This document shows, piece by piece, positions 1 to 8,837 of a stretch of 64,000 nucleotides of DNA; position 1 is the first letter of the stretch; the number at the start of each line of letters is the position of its first letter. This DNA comes from JBBSEX01 sp038239345 (lineage in GTDB: Bacteria > Acidobacteriota > Terriglobia > Bryobacterales > Bryobacteraceae), in assembly GCA_038239345.1 (NCBI GenBank), contig JBBSEX010000002.1:372001-436000 (forward strand), written 5' to 3'. A model generated the notes under the pieces. That model worked only from the letters and a program-made list of their open reading frames with translations, had not been told where the DNA came from and made no database searches. The translations under genes and the position numbers were made by a program.

Positions 1-402
1 CTGGGTTCGCATGATCGGCAACACCTCGCGGGCAAATGCCACAGTGCTCAAAAGATTGAGATCGACAGCGGCACGCCAATCCTCCGCTGTGGTTTCGGCG
101 AATGTTTTCGCTGGCGGACCGCCGGCATTCGTCACGCAGATATCGATCCGGCTATATTCCTTGTGCGCACGGTGCACGAACTCGCTAACGGCATCCTGAT
201 CGCGGACGTCCACCGGCAGGGCAAATACCGGAACTCCCGTTTCGCGGCGAATCTCGTCGGCGGTTTTGAGGAGTATCTGTTCACGACGCGCGCAGATTGC
301 AAGTTTCACTCCTTCCCGAGCGAACCCGAATGCCACTGCTCTTCCCAAGCCCTGACTGGACGCAGCCACAATCGCCACGCGGCCGTCGATACCTAGCTTC
401 AC
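1..402 (-). CDS. SDR family oxidoreductase (3' part outside window)
   Basis: Short-chain dehydrogenase/reductase, cut by the left edge; 134 N-terminal residues are visible. The Rossmann glycine motif is the variant ASSQGLGR near residues 14-21, and the NAG motif appears as VTNAGGPP near residue 92. That NAGGPP form is common in SDRs annotated as 3-oxoacyl-ACP reductase-like, but substrate cannot be read from it. The catalytic YxxxK lies outside the window. The start is GTG at 402-400, overlapping the TGA of the upstream hydrolase by four bases (GTGA), so the two are probably translationally coupled. It is the last visible gene of a three-gene leftward operon. Confidence 0.85.
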   Translation of the reverse strand, partial: MKLGIDGRVAIVAASSQGLGRAVAFGFAREGVKLAICARREQILLKTADEIRRETGVPVFALPVDVRDQDAVSEFVHRAHKEYSRIDICVTNAGGPPAKTFAETTAEDWRAAVDLNLLSTVAFAREVLPIMRTQ

Positions 403-1247
403 GAAAGCAGCTCCATCACCGCGGCCTGGATTTGCGGCCAATATTTCGATCGCGGATCGATTAGCTCGAAATGGCCGGCACCTTCCAGCGCCACCAGGCG
501 GGCGTCATCGCCCTTGGCTTTGGCCGCCACCACATAATCGCGACTCATCGAAAACGGCACCGTGTCGTCGACAGTTCCATGTACAAGTTGCTGCGTCAAA
601 CCGAGCGGCAAGTGCTCAATGGGCGAAGCGAAGGTATACCTGTCGGGCACGTCTCGGGGGGACCCGCCAAGCAAATCGGCCACAACCGTGGTGCTCAGAT
701 GCAGATCGTAAGCGCTGCGCAAATTCGAGACGCCGGCCAAGGAGACGACTCCGCGCAATCCCCGGCGTTGCGTGGCCAACCAAAGCGCCAGTTGACCGCC
801 GGCGGAGTGCCCCATCGTGATCACTCGTTCTAGATCCAGTCTGAATTTCGCGGCGATTTTTTCCACGTGAGCGGCCCCGGCGATAGCGTCATCTAGAGTG
901 CCCGGCCAGCCCCCGCCAGGATTTCCGATGCGCCGGTATTCCAGGCTCCACGTGGCGTATCCGGCTGCCGTTAAAGCTGCGCAGAGATGGCCCGCATGCT
1001 GAAGGTCATAGGCCTTGCGCCAGAAGCCGCCATGCAGAAAAATCACTAGCGGATAAGGAGCGCCGGACGTTTTAGGGACGCGAATATCCCCGAACTGAAA
1101 TTCAGCCGATCCGTAGGAAATCCGTTCGTCGGCCGGAGGCGGCGGGAGTTGCAAAATTCCCTGCCCTGGAAGCTTACCGCAGGCCACCGTGATGGCCGAA
1201 GCAGCAAGAAAAGAACGTCTGGTAGGCACAGATTTCAGTGTAGACAT
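399..1247 (-). CDS. Exported alpha/beta hydrolase (esterase/lipase-like)
   Basis: Alpha/beta-hydrolase of 282 residues, likely a carboxylic-ester hydrolase acting outside the cytoplasm. A twin-arginine-type leader (TRRSFLAAS, residues 9-17) precedes a proline-rich stretch. HGGFWR at 72-77 forms the oxyanion region, GHSAGG at 146-151 carries nucleophile Ser148, Asp227 or Asp228 in TVDDTVP is the probable acid and His259 in GAGHF the base. This HGG/GHSAGG pattern fits the BD-FAE/prolyl-oligopeptidase-like esterases. Its ATG follows the TAA of the SGNH esterase with no gap, and its TGA overlaps the next gene. Substrate unknown. Confidence 0.85.
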   Translation of the reverse strand: MSTLKSVPTRRSFLAASAITVACGKLPGQGILQLPPPPADERISYGSAEFQFGDIRVPKTSGAPYPLVIFLHGGFWRKAYDLQHAGHLCAALTAAGYATWSLEYRRIGNPGGGWPGTLDDAIAGAAHVEKIAAKFRLDLERVITMGHSAGGQLALWLATQRRGLRGVVSLAGVSNLRSAYDLHLSTTVVADLLGGSPRDVPDRYTFASPIEHLPLGLTQQLVHGTVDDTVPFSMSRDYVVAAKAKGDDARLVALEGAGHFELIDPRSKYWPQIQAAVMELLS

Positions 1248-1973
1248 TTACTGCAAAGCTTTCGCGATCGCCTCCGCGGCCAGAGGCTCCATCACGGCGT
1301 AACCGGCATTGTTCGGATGCAGACCGTCGAACGTAATCTCCTCCTTTAACATCTGCTTGTCGTCGATCATTGCCGAGTAATAATCCAGGTACACAATATT
1401 GTTTCGCCCGGCGTAGTCTTTCAACCAGGCGTTCAAGGCGATAATTTTCGCCGGCGGCCGGCGTTCCGTTTGAGGCTGTAAGTAATCGCATACCGGCATC
1501 ACCGATGAGAACACGACGCGAATTCCGTTAGTCTTGGCCAACTCCGCCATCGACACGAAATTGCCTTCAATTGTTTCGAGCGTCATCGGACCCGTATTAC
1601 CGGCGATATCGTTCGTGCCCGCTAAAATCACCACCACTTTAGGATGCAAAGCAATCACGTCGGGACGGAAGCGGATTAACATCTGCGGCGTAGTCTGTCC
1701 ACTTATGCCGCGATTCACATACGGCATGCCGGCGAAAGATTTTCCGTAGCGGCGGCCCCAGGCGTCGGTGATGGAATCTCCCAGGAAGACGACTCTCTCC
1801 GGCGCATCGCCCAGCTTCTGATTGTCATCGTGGTAACGCGCCAGGTTCGGCCAATCCTGCGGAATTTTCTGATTGCGCTGCATCTCACCGCGAAGCTTGT
1901 CATCCCGCACAGCCGCCGGTGCCTGCGCAAAGCTGCAGATTGAGAAAGCCACAAAGAGAAAGAAATATTTCAT
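1248..1973 (-). CDS. Secreted SGNH/GDSL-type esterase
   Basis: SGNH hydrolase of 241 residues with a Sec signal peptide (MKYFFLFVAFSICSFAQA). All four conserved blocks are present: block I FLGDSITD with Ser67, block II with the glycine of NRGISGQTT (Gly92), block III AGTNDI with Asn121, and block V DGLHPN with Asp216 and His219. It resembles the acylhydrolases that remove acetyl or other acyl groups from glycans or lipids. I chose the ATG at 1973 because it starts cleanly with the signal peptide; an ATG six codons upstream (1991) is possible. No strong ribosome-binding site is visible for either. First gene of the operon with the alpha/beta hydrolase and SDR. Confidence 0.85.
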   Translation of the reverse strand: MKYFFLFVAFSICSFAQAPAAVRDDKLRGEMQRNQKIPQDWPNLARYHDDNQKLGDAPERVVFLGDSITDAWGRRYGKSFAGMPYVNRGISGQTTPQMLIRFRPDVIALHPKVVVILAGTNDIAGNTGPMTLETIEGNFVSMAELAKTNGIRVVFSSVMPVCDYLQPQTERRPPAKIIALNAWLKDYAGRNNIVYLDYYSAMIDDKQMLKEEITFDGLHPNNAGYAVMEPLAAEAIAKALQ

Positions 1974-2073
1974 GAACTTTATTCTATCCACGGCAGGGCA
2001 AAGATTATTAATGGATTAAATCAGTCACCGGACTGCGTCTATCAGCGTAGATAGGGTGTGAGGGAGAACCACC

Positions 2074-2979
2074 ATGAAGAATCTGGTAATTGGAGTTGCA
2101 CTCTTGGCGTCCACCGCGCTTGCCGATGTGCCCGGAAGACATCCGGCGTATCTGCATGCGCGTAGCGATTTACGGCGCGCCGACCAACTGCTGCTGGCGC
2201 GCGATGAACCGAATGTCATGCGCGATCTGCAAGTGGCCGACGAAGCTGTTCGCAGAGCCATCGGGGAGATCGACCGGGCGTCGGTTATCGATCGCAAATC
2301 GCTGGATAGCAATCCGCCCGTCGACGTCCGTATGGATCGTCCCGGCCGAATGCGCGAGACCTTCCGGTTGTTGCAAAGCGCCAAGAACGATATTACTCGC
2401 GAGGAAGATAATCCGTACGCGATGGAATGGCGCAATCGTGCCATTCATCACATCGATGAAGCTCTTGGATTCTTGCGAAAAGCCGCGCAGGATCGCCGTT
2501 GGGATTATTTTGAAGATGGCGGTGCCGGCAACGGACCGGGTCCAGAGCGCCGCGAAGGCTTTGAAGGTGGAGCCGGGCCGCGTTCCGGCGAGTATCGCGG
2601 TGCTGGCCGGGCGCGCTATTTGCACGCGCTGAGCGATCTGCGCTATGCCCGCGCGCTTCTGTATCGCCGCGATTCTCCCGACGTGATGATGGAACAACGC
2701 CGCGCCATCGAAGAAATCGATCGAGCTATCTTCGAGACTAAGGAAGCCGCCATCGATGACGGACGCAACCTGGACGACCATCCGCCAATCGACGCGAATT
2801 TCGGTTGGGGCGATCGCTTCCGCAAAGCAATCGACGCTTTAACCGCGGCGTTAGATAATCTTCGCTACGAAGAGGACAACCGCGATGCAGCGGCTTGGCG
2901 TGGCCGGGCGGCGGAACATGTACGGATCGCCATCGATTTCGCCCGTCGTAGTATGGAAGATAAGCGTCGCGATCAGTGA
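2074..2979 (+). CDS. Secreted protein with internal tandem duplication, unknown function
   Basis: Family not recognised. A signal peptide (MKNLVIGVALLASTALA) is followed by two similar halves, about residues 24-140 and 185-300. Both run YLHA.SDLR.A..LL.RD.P.VM, then a charged helix ending near EIDRA, then NPP(V/I)D or HPP(I/V)D, then REEDN or YEEDN, and finish with R.A..H(I/V)..A..F.R. The mostly helical, Arg/Glu/Asp-rich composition suggests stacked helical hairpins. A short Gly/Pro/Glu-rich linker (about 147-183) joins the halves. A good GGGAG-like ribosome-binding site lies just before the ATG. The downstream secreted gene at 3030 may be co-transcribed, with a 6-bp hairpin (2983-3002) between them. 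Confidence 0.8.
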   Translation: MKNLVIGVALLASTALADVPGRHPAYLHARSDLRRADQLLLARDEPNVMRDLQVADEAVRRAIGEIDRASVIDRKSLDSNPPVDVRMDRPGRMRETFRLLQSAKNDITREEDNPYAMEWRNRAIHHIDEALGFLRKAAQDRRWDYFEDGGAGNGPGPERREGFEGGAGPRSGEYRGAGRARYLHALSDLRYARALLYRRDSPDVMMEQRRAIEEIDRAIFETKEAAIDDGRNLDDHPPIDANFGWGDRFRKAIDALTAALDNLRYEEDNRDAAAWRGRAAEHVRIAIDFARRSMEDKRRDQ

Positions 2980-3029
2980 ATTGAGCGAGGCCTGAATCGC
3001 TCCGCTGTAGTTTGAAAAAGGAGCGTCTC

Positions 3030-3641
3030 ATGGCTTCCGCAAGATTTGCCGTTTTACTTTTTACCGTTATACCGGCAGTGGGCGCTGAAATTCCTAAGGG
3101 CGCCCACTTGCTGCTGCGCATGGTGAATTCTGTAAACACACGCACGGCCAGCGAAGGCGATTACGTATATCTGCGCACCGCAACGCCGATTGCCGTCGAC
3201 GGCGAAATTGTTGTTCCACTCGATTCTTACGTACAAGGGGTTGTATCCCACACACGGCGCAGTGGCAGGGTAACGGGGCGCGCCGAGTTGGGCATACGAC
3301 TTGAGTCCCTTACATTTCCCGGAGGGCGCGTGGTGAAGTTGTCGCCACATCTCAGCAGCGTGGAGTCCGGCGAATCGGGTCAAAGAGTGGGCGGCAACGA
3401 AGGTGCGATCCGCCAGGATTCGGAGCGTTTGAAAGATGCCGCGACTATCGCCGTATTGGCGGGGAGCGGAGCAGCCATCGGGGGCATTGCCGATCGAAGT
3501 TGGAAAGGCGCGGGAATTGGCGGAGGCACCGGTAGCGCGGTCGGTCTGGCGACCGTCCTGCTCTCACGTGGCAAGGAAGTCGCGTTGCCCCAGGGCTCAA
3601 CGATGGACGTGGTTTTCGATCGCCCGCTCGCTATTGAATAA
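3030..3641 (+). CDS. Secreted protein with glycine-zipper-like segment
   Basis: Uncharacterised exported protein of 203 residues. After the signal peptide (MASARFAVLLFTVIPAVGA) a region of about 100 residues looks like a small beta domain (LLLRMVNSVNTRTASEGDYVYLRTATPI..DGEIVVP), followed by an Ala/Gly-rich stretch (GSGAAIGGIADRSWKGAGIGGGTGSA) that resembles a glycine zipper and may insert in a membrane. It ends with QGSTMDVVFDRPL. The start was placed at the ATG at 3030 because AAGGAG at 3018-3023 has ideal spacing; a TTG at 3012 would lie upstream of that site. Similar proteins occur in acidobacteria, in my recollection, without assigned function. Confidence 0.75.
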   Translation: MASARFAVLLFTVIPAVGAEIPKGAHLLLRMVNSVNTRTASEGDYVYLRTATPIAVDGEIVVPLDSYVQGVVSHTRRSGRVTGRAELGIRLESLTFPGGRVVKLSPHLSSVESGESGQRVGGNEGAIRQDSERLKDAATIAVLAGSGAAIGGIADRSWKGAGIGGGTGSAVGLATVLLSRGKEVALPQGSTMDVVFDRPLAIE

Positions 3642-3673
3642 ACCGTCTCGCAGATTGAGAGTAAGATCGTCTA

Positions 3674-6600
3674 GTGCGGCATATCGGAAGTACATGGCTA
3701 TATGCGTTGGCCGGCATGGTGCCTTTATTGGCATTTGATTCCAGCGCTAAGCCGATTGATTTCGATCGCCAAATCCGCCCTATCCTCTCCGATAATTGTT
3801 TCGCCTGCCATGGTCCCGATGAGAAGCGGCGCATGGCCGGTCTGCGCCTGGATATCAAGGACGGCGGTGCGTACGCTACGAAGAACGGCTACTCGATTAT
3901 CGTTCCAGGCGATGCCGCAAATAGCCGCCTTTTTGAGCGCCTCAGCACGGCGATTGTGGCAGCTCGCATGCCTCCCCCGAACGCCACCACCTCTCCCAAT
4001 AAAGAGGCGGTCGAGCTGATTCGCCGGTGGATTGAGGAAGGCGCGAAGTGGGAAGGACATTGGGCCTATGTTGCGCCGCAAGCGGTGGCTCCTCCCACTA
4101 TCGGCGGACAAGCCTGGGTACGTAACGACATTGATCGCTTCATCCTGAAGCGTCTGCGGCAGGAAAAACTACAGCCCTCAGCCGAAGCCGATCGGGCCAC
4201 GCTCTTACGGCGTCTGACTCTGGATCTTACTGGACTTCCACCCACGCCGGCCGAGCTTGATGCATTCCTTGCCGACGGTTCTCCCGGTGCTTATGAGAGA
4301 AAGGTGGACGCGCTGCTTGCCTCGCCTCGCTATGGAGAACGGATGACCATGCCCTGGCTCGATCTGGCGCGTTTCGCCGATACCCACGGCTATCACATCG
4401 ATAGCGCGCGGGATGTGTCCCGCTGGCGCGATTGGGTGATCCGGTCTTTCAATGAAAATAAACCCTACGACCAGTTCACGATTGAGCAACTAGCGGGAGA
4501 CCTGCTTCCCAACGCGACCGAAGAGCAGAAGATCGCCACCGGGTTCAACCGCAACCACATGGTGAATTACGAAGGCGGCGCGATCCCCGAGGAATATCAG
4601 AACGAGTACGTCATCGATCGTTTGGAGGCCACATCCACCACCTGGATGGGTACCACCATGGGCTGTGCTAGGTGCCACGATCACAAGTACGATCCCATCA
4701 CGCAGAAAGACTTTTATAAGTTTTATGCGTTCTTCAATACGGTTTCGGAAAAAGGGTTGGATGGCCGCCGTGGGAACGCCGCGCCACTATTATCGCTGCC
4801 TAGCGAAGAGCAATCGAAGCGTCTGGCCGGCATCACCAGCGAATTGGATTCGCGGAAGAAGGCGTTGCCCGAAAAAGAACTGGAGGCTCTGCAAGAACGG
4901 TGGGAATTCTCGGCGATGTACCGGCCGCCGGCGGAAGACCGGCTTCTTGCGCACTTCGATTTTGATGGCACACTCCCCGGCAGAACTCGCGTCCTGAAAG
5001 GCAAGCCTACATTCGAATCGGGTGTGATCGGCAAGGCTCTGGAACTGGATGGCGACACACATATCGACTTCGGCAACGTTGGCGATTTTCAACGAAGCGA
5101 CGCGTTCTCGATCGCCCTCTGGGTTCGTCAAGGCGAAGTTCCAGCGCTGGATATCCTGCAGAAAACGGACACAAGTCCAACCCGTCGAGGCTATCAACTG
5201 AGCTTCGATGAAGGTGTGACGATTGGCAGTCTGCAGCGCGGTGCGAAGCTGTCGTTTCGCATGATCGGCGTCTGGCCGGACAATGCGATTGAAATTCAAA
5301 CTAAGCGCCGCCTGATGACGAAGGGCGAGTCCGAAGGGCGTCCGTGGTATCAGGTAACCGTGCTCTCCGACGGGTCGGGAAAAGCTTCCGGCGTTCAACT
5401 TTACATCAACGGCCGATTAGAGCCCGTCGACATTTTGAAGGATCGGCTGGCGGGCTCTATCCGGACATCTGGTTCGCTGCGGACGGGGAGCAAAGAGCAG
5501 GGTCACCCTTTCCGTGGCCGGCTGGACGATCTTCGTTTGTATGGGCGCCTCTTATCGGCCGTTGAGATTGAAGACCTCGCCATCCGTCAGCCCGCGCGAG
5601 CGATTTTGGCAGTTCCCGTGGCAGATCGTACCAAAGAGCAAAAGGTCGCTTTGCGTAATTTTTTCCTTACCTACGAAGTGTCCGAACCCTATCGCGCCAA
5701 CTATACTGCGCTGCAATCGCTGAAGGCGGAGAAGGAACGACTTCTGGCGGCCATTCCCACCACGATGGTGATGGCCGAAATGGAAACTCCGCGAGAGACG
5801 GCGGTGCTGGGCCGTGGCGATTATCGGAATCGGGGAACCATCGTCACCGCAGACACGCCGTCGATGTTGCCGCCGTTACCAAAAGACGCGCCGCGTAACC
5901 GTCTGACTTTGGCCAGGTGGTTGGTGGATCCGGCAAACCCACTCACCGCGCGAGTGGCCGTGAATCGCTACTGGCAGATGTATTTCGGCACCGGTCTGGT
6001 GAAGACGGTGGAGGATTTCGGCTCGCAGGGCGAAGCGCCATCGCATCCCGAATTGCTGGATTGGCTGGCGACGGAATTTGTCCGCGGTGGCTGGGACATC
6101 AAGGCGATGCAGAAGCTGATCGTGATGTCGGCCACCTATCGCCAATCCTCGAAAATCACACCAAACCTGCTTGAGAAGGATCCCGCCAATCGCCTGCTTG
6201 CGCGCGGTCCACGATTTCGCTTGCCCGCCGAATCCATTCGCGATAACGCGCTATTCATCGGCGGCCTGTTAAAAGAAAGAATCGGCGGACCCAGCGTCTT
6301 CCCTTATCAACCAAAGGGGCTTTGGGAAGATGTAGCTTATGGCGATTTCTTTTCGGCGCAGACATATTCGCCCAGCCATGGCGACGATCTCTACCGCCGC
6401 AGCATGTACACGTTTTGGAAACGCACCAGCGGGCCGCCGTCGCTGTTAACCTTCGACGCTCCAGATCGTGAGAAATGCAGCGCCCAACGCACGCCAACGA
6501 ATACGCCGCTGCAGGCCCTTGTCCTGCTGAACGACGATACGTATCTGGAGGCCGCGCGATTCGTGGCTGAACGCATGTTGAAAGAAACCGGCCCCGCCGA

Positions 6601-6844
6601 GCGAATCCAATGGGCGTTTCGTTTCGCCACCGCGCGTGAGGCCGATACCAGAGAACTACAGATATTACGCGACCTTGCCGAACGGCAGCTAGCGGTGTAC
6701 CGGCGCGATCGCGGCGCGGCGCTCCAGCTTTTGCAGGTAGGAGAAAAGCCATACAATCGCCAGCTGGATGCTAGCGAATTAGCGGCCTGGACCATCGTCG
6801 CCAGCACTATCCTGAACCTGGACGAGACGATCACGAAGGATTGA
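3674..6844 (+). CDS. PSCyt1/DUF1549/LamG/DUF1553 protein
   Basis: Large exported protein (1056 residues, GTG start) with the architecture known from planctomycetes and acidobacteria. Order: signal peptide; a cytochrome-c-like PSCyt1 region with one haem motif C42-FA-C45-H46; DUF1549/PSCyt2 (about 145-370), which carries a second CxxCH (CARCHDHKYDP, near 331); a concanavalin A/LamG-like domain (about 420-640, starting LLAHFDFDGTLPG); and DUF1553/PSD1 (about 755-1040, with NRYWQMYFGTGLVKT). The family accompanies DUF1501 proteins in probable polysaccharide or sulfated-glycan use, but no biochemical role is established. The DUF1501 gene begins 3 nt downstream, so they form an operon. Confidence 0.92.
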   Translation: MRHIGSTWLYALAGMVPLLAFDSSAKPIDFDRQIRPILSDNCFACHGPDEKRRMAGLRLDIKDGGAYATKNGYSIIVPGDAANSRLFERLSTAIVAARMPPPNATTSPNKEAVELIRRWIEEGAKWEGHWAYVAPQAVAPPTIGGQAWVRNDIDRFILKRLRQEKLQPSAEADRATLLRRLTLDLTGLPPTPAELDAFLADGSPGAYERKVDALLASPRYGERMTMPWLDLARFADTHGYHIDSARDVSRWRDWVIRSFNENKPYDQFTIEQLAGDLLPNATEEQKIATGFNRNHMVNYEGGAIPEEYQNEYVIDRLEATSTTWMGTTMGCARCHDHKYDPITQKDFYKFYAFFNTVSEKGLDGRRGNAAPLLSLPSEEQSKRLAGITSELDSRKKALPEKELEALQERWEFSAMYRPPAEDRLLAHFDFDGTLPGRTRVLKGKPTFESGVIGKALELDGDTHIDFGNVGDFQRSDAFSIALWVRQGEVPALDILQKTDTSPTRRGYQLSFDEGVTIGSLQRGAKLSFRMIGVWPDNAIEIQTKRRLMTKGESEGRPWYQVTVLSDGSGKASGVQLYINGRLEPVDILKDRLAGSIRTSGSLRTGSKEQGHPFRGRLDDLRLYGRLLSAVEIEDLAIRQPARAILAVPVADRTKEQKVALRNFFLTYEVSEPYRANYTALQSLKAEKERLLAAIPTTMVMAEMETPRETAVLGRGDYRNRGTIVTADTPSMLPPLPKDAPRNRLTLARWLVDPANPLTARVAVNRYWQMYFGTGLVKTVEDFGSQGEAPSHPELLDWLATEFVRGGWDIKAMQKLIVMSATYRQSSKITPNLLEKDPANRLLARGPRFRLPAESIRDNALFIGGLLKERIGGPSVFPYQPKGLWEDVAYGDFFSAQTYSPSHGDDLYRRSMYTFWKRTSGPPSLLTFDAPDREKCSAQRTPTNTPLQALVLLNDDTYLEAARFVAERMLKETGPAERIQWAFRFATAREADTRELQILRDLAERQLAVYRRDRGAALQLLQVGEKPYNRQLDASELAAWTIVASTILNLDETITKD

Positions 6845-6847
6845 TTC

Positions 6848-8305
6848 ATGGAACTGGATAAAGAGCTCCAGCTCGCCGTAACACGCCGTCAGTTTTTTGC
6901 TCGTGGCGTGGCCGGCATCGGCTCCACCGCGCTCGCTTCTCTTCTGGATCCCTCGCTCTTCGGCGCCGAAGAAACAGCGACATCAGCGGGACTCACCGGT
7001 TTCCCCAACTTCGCTCCGAAGGCCAAGCGCGTCATCTATCTTCATCAATCCGGTGCGCCCTCTCAGATTGATCTCTTCGATTACAAACCCAACCTCGATA
7101 AGTATCACGGCACGGAACTTCCCGATTCCGTCCGTCAAGGCCAGCGCATCACCGGTATGACTGCAGGCCAAAGTAGCCTGCCCGTCGCGCGGTCAATTTT
7201 CAAGTTCAACCAACACGGCCAAGCCGGGGCCTGGGTGAGCGAGCTATTGCCACACACGGCGAAGATCGTCGACGACATCGCCATCGTCAGAACAGTCAAC
7301 ACCGACGCCATTAATCACGATCCCGCCATCACGTTTATCCAGACCGGTAGCCAGCAGCCGGGACGGCCGAGCATGGGCTCCTGGGTTACGTATGGACTGG
7401 GCAGCGAGAACCAGAATCTCCCCTCTTTCGTCGTGTTGATCTCCCAATCGAGCGCGGTGAATATCGATCAGCCCCTGTTCTCGCGTCTATGGAGCGCCGG
7501 ATTTTTGCCATCGAATTATCAAGGCGTGAACTTTCGCTCCAGCGGCGACCCCGTGCTGTACCTGTCTGATCCGGCAGGCGTCGATAAAGCCACTCGGCGC
7601 CGCATGCTGGATAGCCTGGGCAAGCTGAATGAGAGCAACGCCGCGGTGTATGGCGATCCTGAAATCGCCACGCGCATCGCGCAATACGAAATGGCTTACC
7701 GGATGCAGACGTCGGTGCCGGAACTGATGGATCTCTCCAAAGAACCCGACAGCGTCTTTGCAATGTACGGAGACGATGCACGCAAGCCCGGCACATATGC
7801 CGCGAATTGTTTGCTTGCCAGGCGTCTGGCCGAACGGGGCGTCCGTTTTGTGCAGCTATATAAACGCGGGTGGGATCAGCATAATGACCTGCCTCGCGAT
7901 CTGGCGCTGCAATGCAAGAGCGTCGATCAGGCTTCCGCGGCGCTGGTTCTGGATTTAAAGCAACGCGGACTGTTGGATGACACGCTGGTTATCTGGGGCG
8001 GTGAATTCGGAAGAACCGTATACTGCCAGGGTAAGCTGACGGGCACCAATTACGGCCGCGATCATCATCCCCGCTGCTTTACGATGTGGGCCGCGGGCGG
8101 TGGAATCAAGAAGGGCGTCACCATCGGCGAAACGGACGATTATTCTTACAACGTCGTGGCTGACCCGGTTCACGTCCATGACCTGCAAGCCACCGTGCTG
8201 AACCGTCTGGGCGTCGATCACAAGCGTTTGACTTACAAATTTCAGGGGCGGCACTTCCGCCTTACCGACGTGGCGGGAAACGTAGTCAATCAATTGCTGG
8301 CGTAA
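6848..8305 (+). CDS. DUF1501 protein (sulfatase-like fold), Tat-exported
   Basis: DUF1501 family, 485 residues, a relative of the alkaline phosphatase/sulfatase superfamily. A twin-arginine leader (TRRQFFARGVAGIGSTALASLL) begins near residue 13. Family landmarks follow: VIYLHQSGAPSQIDLFDYKP, FKFNQHGQAG, VRTVNTDAINHDPA, and near the C-terminus WGGEFGRT and GRDHHPRCFTMWAAGGG. The formylglycine Cys/Ser motif of true sulfatases is not visible, so sulfatase activity should not be assumed. It directly follows the DUF1549/DUF1553 gene, its usual partner, and the pair presumably acts on the same exported substrate. Confidence 0.93.
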   Translation: MELDKELQLAVTRRQFFARGVAGIGSTALASLLDPSLFGAEETATSAGLTGFPNFAPKAKRVIYLHQSGAPSQIDLFDYKPNLDKYHGTELPDSVRQGQRITGMTAGQSSLPVARSIFKFNQHGQAGAWVSELLPHTAKIVDDIAIVRTVNTDAINHDPAITFIQTGSQQPGRPSMGSWVTYGLGSENQNLPSFVVLISQSSAVNIDQPLFSRLWSAGFLPSNYQGVNFRSSGDPVLYLSDPAGVDKATRRRMLDSLGKLNESNAAVYGDPEIATRIAQYEMAYRMQTSVPELMDLSKEPDSVFAMYGDDARKPGTYAANCLLARRLAERGVRFVQLYKRGWDQHNDLPRDLALQCKSVDQASAALVLDLKQRGLLDDTLVIWGGEFGRTVYCQGKLTGTNYGRDHHPRCFTMWAAGGGIKKGVTIGETDDYSYNVVADPVHVHDLQATVLNRLGVDHKRLTYKFQGRHFRLTDVAGNVVNQLLA

Positions 8306-8797
8306 TCAACCCTTCTCGCGATAATAGAAAATCAAATCGGTACCAGGAGGCGTGTGTCCCATGGCCCGCAGAAATCCCGCCACTTGGCCGCGATGTTGCG
8401 ATCCGTGGTTCACCACCTGTAAGATAATCTGCCACAGCGGCGAGGTATACGGATTGCCCCTACGATCCAGATAACTGATGGGCGCTTCCAGAGTTTCCTG
8501 GGTCTGTTCGGCTGCCAGCGCATGCCATCGATTCAGTAATAGCGGCCACTCCTGGCGCAGCGTCGTCAGATTCTCCCTCTCCGGGAATGGTACGGTTCCA
8601 TCGCCTTCCACCCGGGCCAGCCAAACACGATCCGCTCCGTAAAGATGCGTTAGCGTTCCAACCACACTGCGGTCAGAAGTATGGAAATCCCGCTCCAGAT
8701 CGCCGGCACTCAGTTGCGCTGCCGCATCTACTAACCTGCGGGTTGCCCACGCATGGTATTCAAGATGAGTTTGAATTATTTCCGGGCTACCTAGCAT
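8306..8797 (-). CDS. DinB-family protein
   Basis: DinB/YfiT-like four-helix-bundle protein, 163 residues, the normal length. The three metal-ligand histidines of the family are recognisable: HLEYHAWATRRL near the N-terminus, TLTHLYGADRVWL in the second helix, and NHGSQHRGQV in the third. These bundles bind a divalent metal; several members are thiol-dependent S-transferases acting on bacillithiol or mycothiol, but the substrate here is unknown. The gene converges with the DUF1501 gene, their stops being adjacent, and is divergent from the next gene. Confidence 0.88.
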   Translation of the reverse strand: MLGSPEIIQTHLEYHAWATRRLVDAAAQLSAGDLERDFHTSDRSVVGTLTHLYGADRVWLARVEGDGTVPFPERENLTTLRQEWPLLLNRWHALAAEQTQETLEAPISYLDRRGNPYTSPLWQIILQVVNHGSQHRGQVAGFLRAMGHTPPGTDLIFYYREKG

Positions 8798-8837
8798 GCC
8801 CTACAGTCTATCAACGCCCTATGATGGAACCAGGCCC

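Noticed and set aside
2983..3002. Terminator between the two secreted genes at 2.9 kb
   Set aside because: Only a 6-bp hairpin (GAGCGA and TCGCTC) without a T tract; mentioned with the gene but not called as a terminator.
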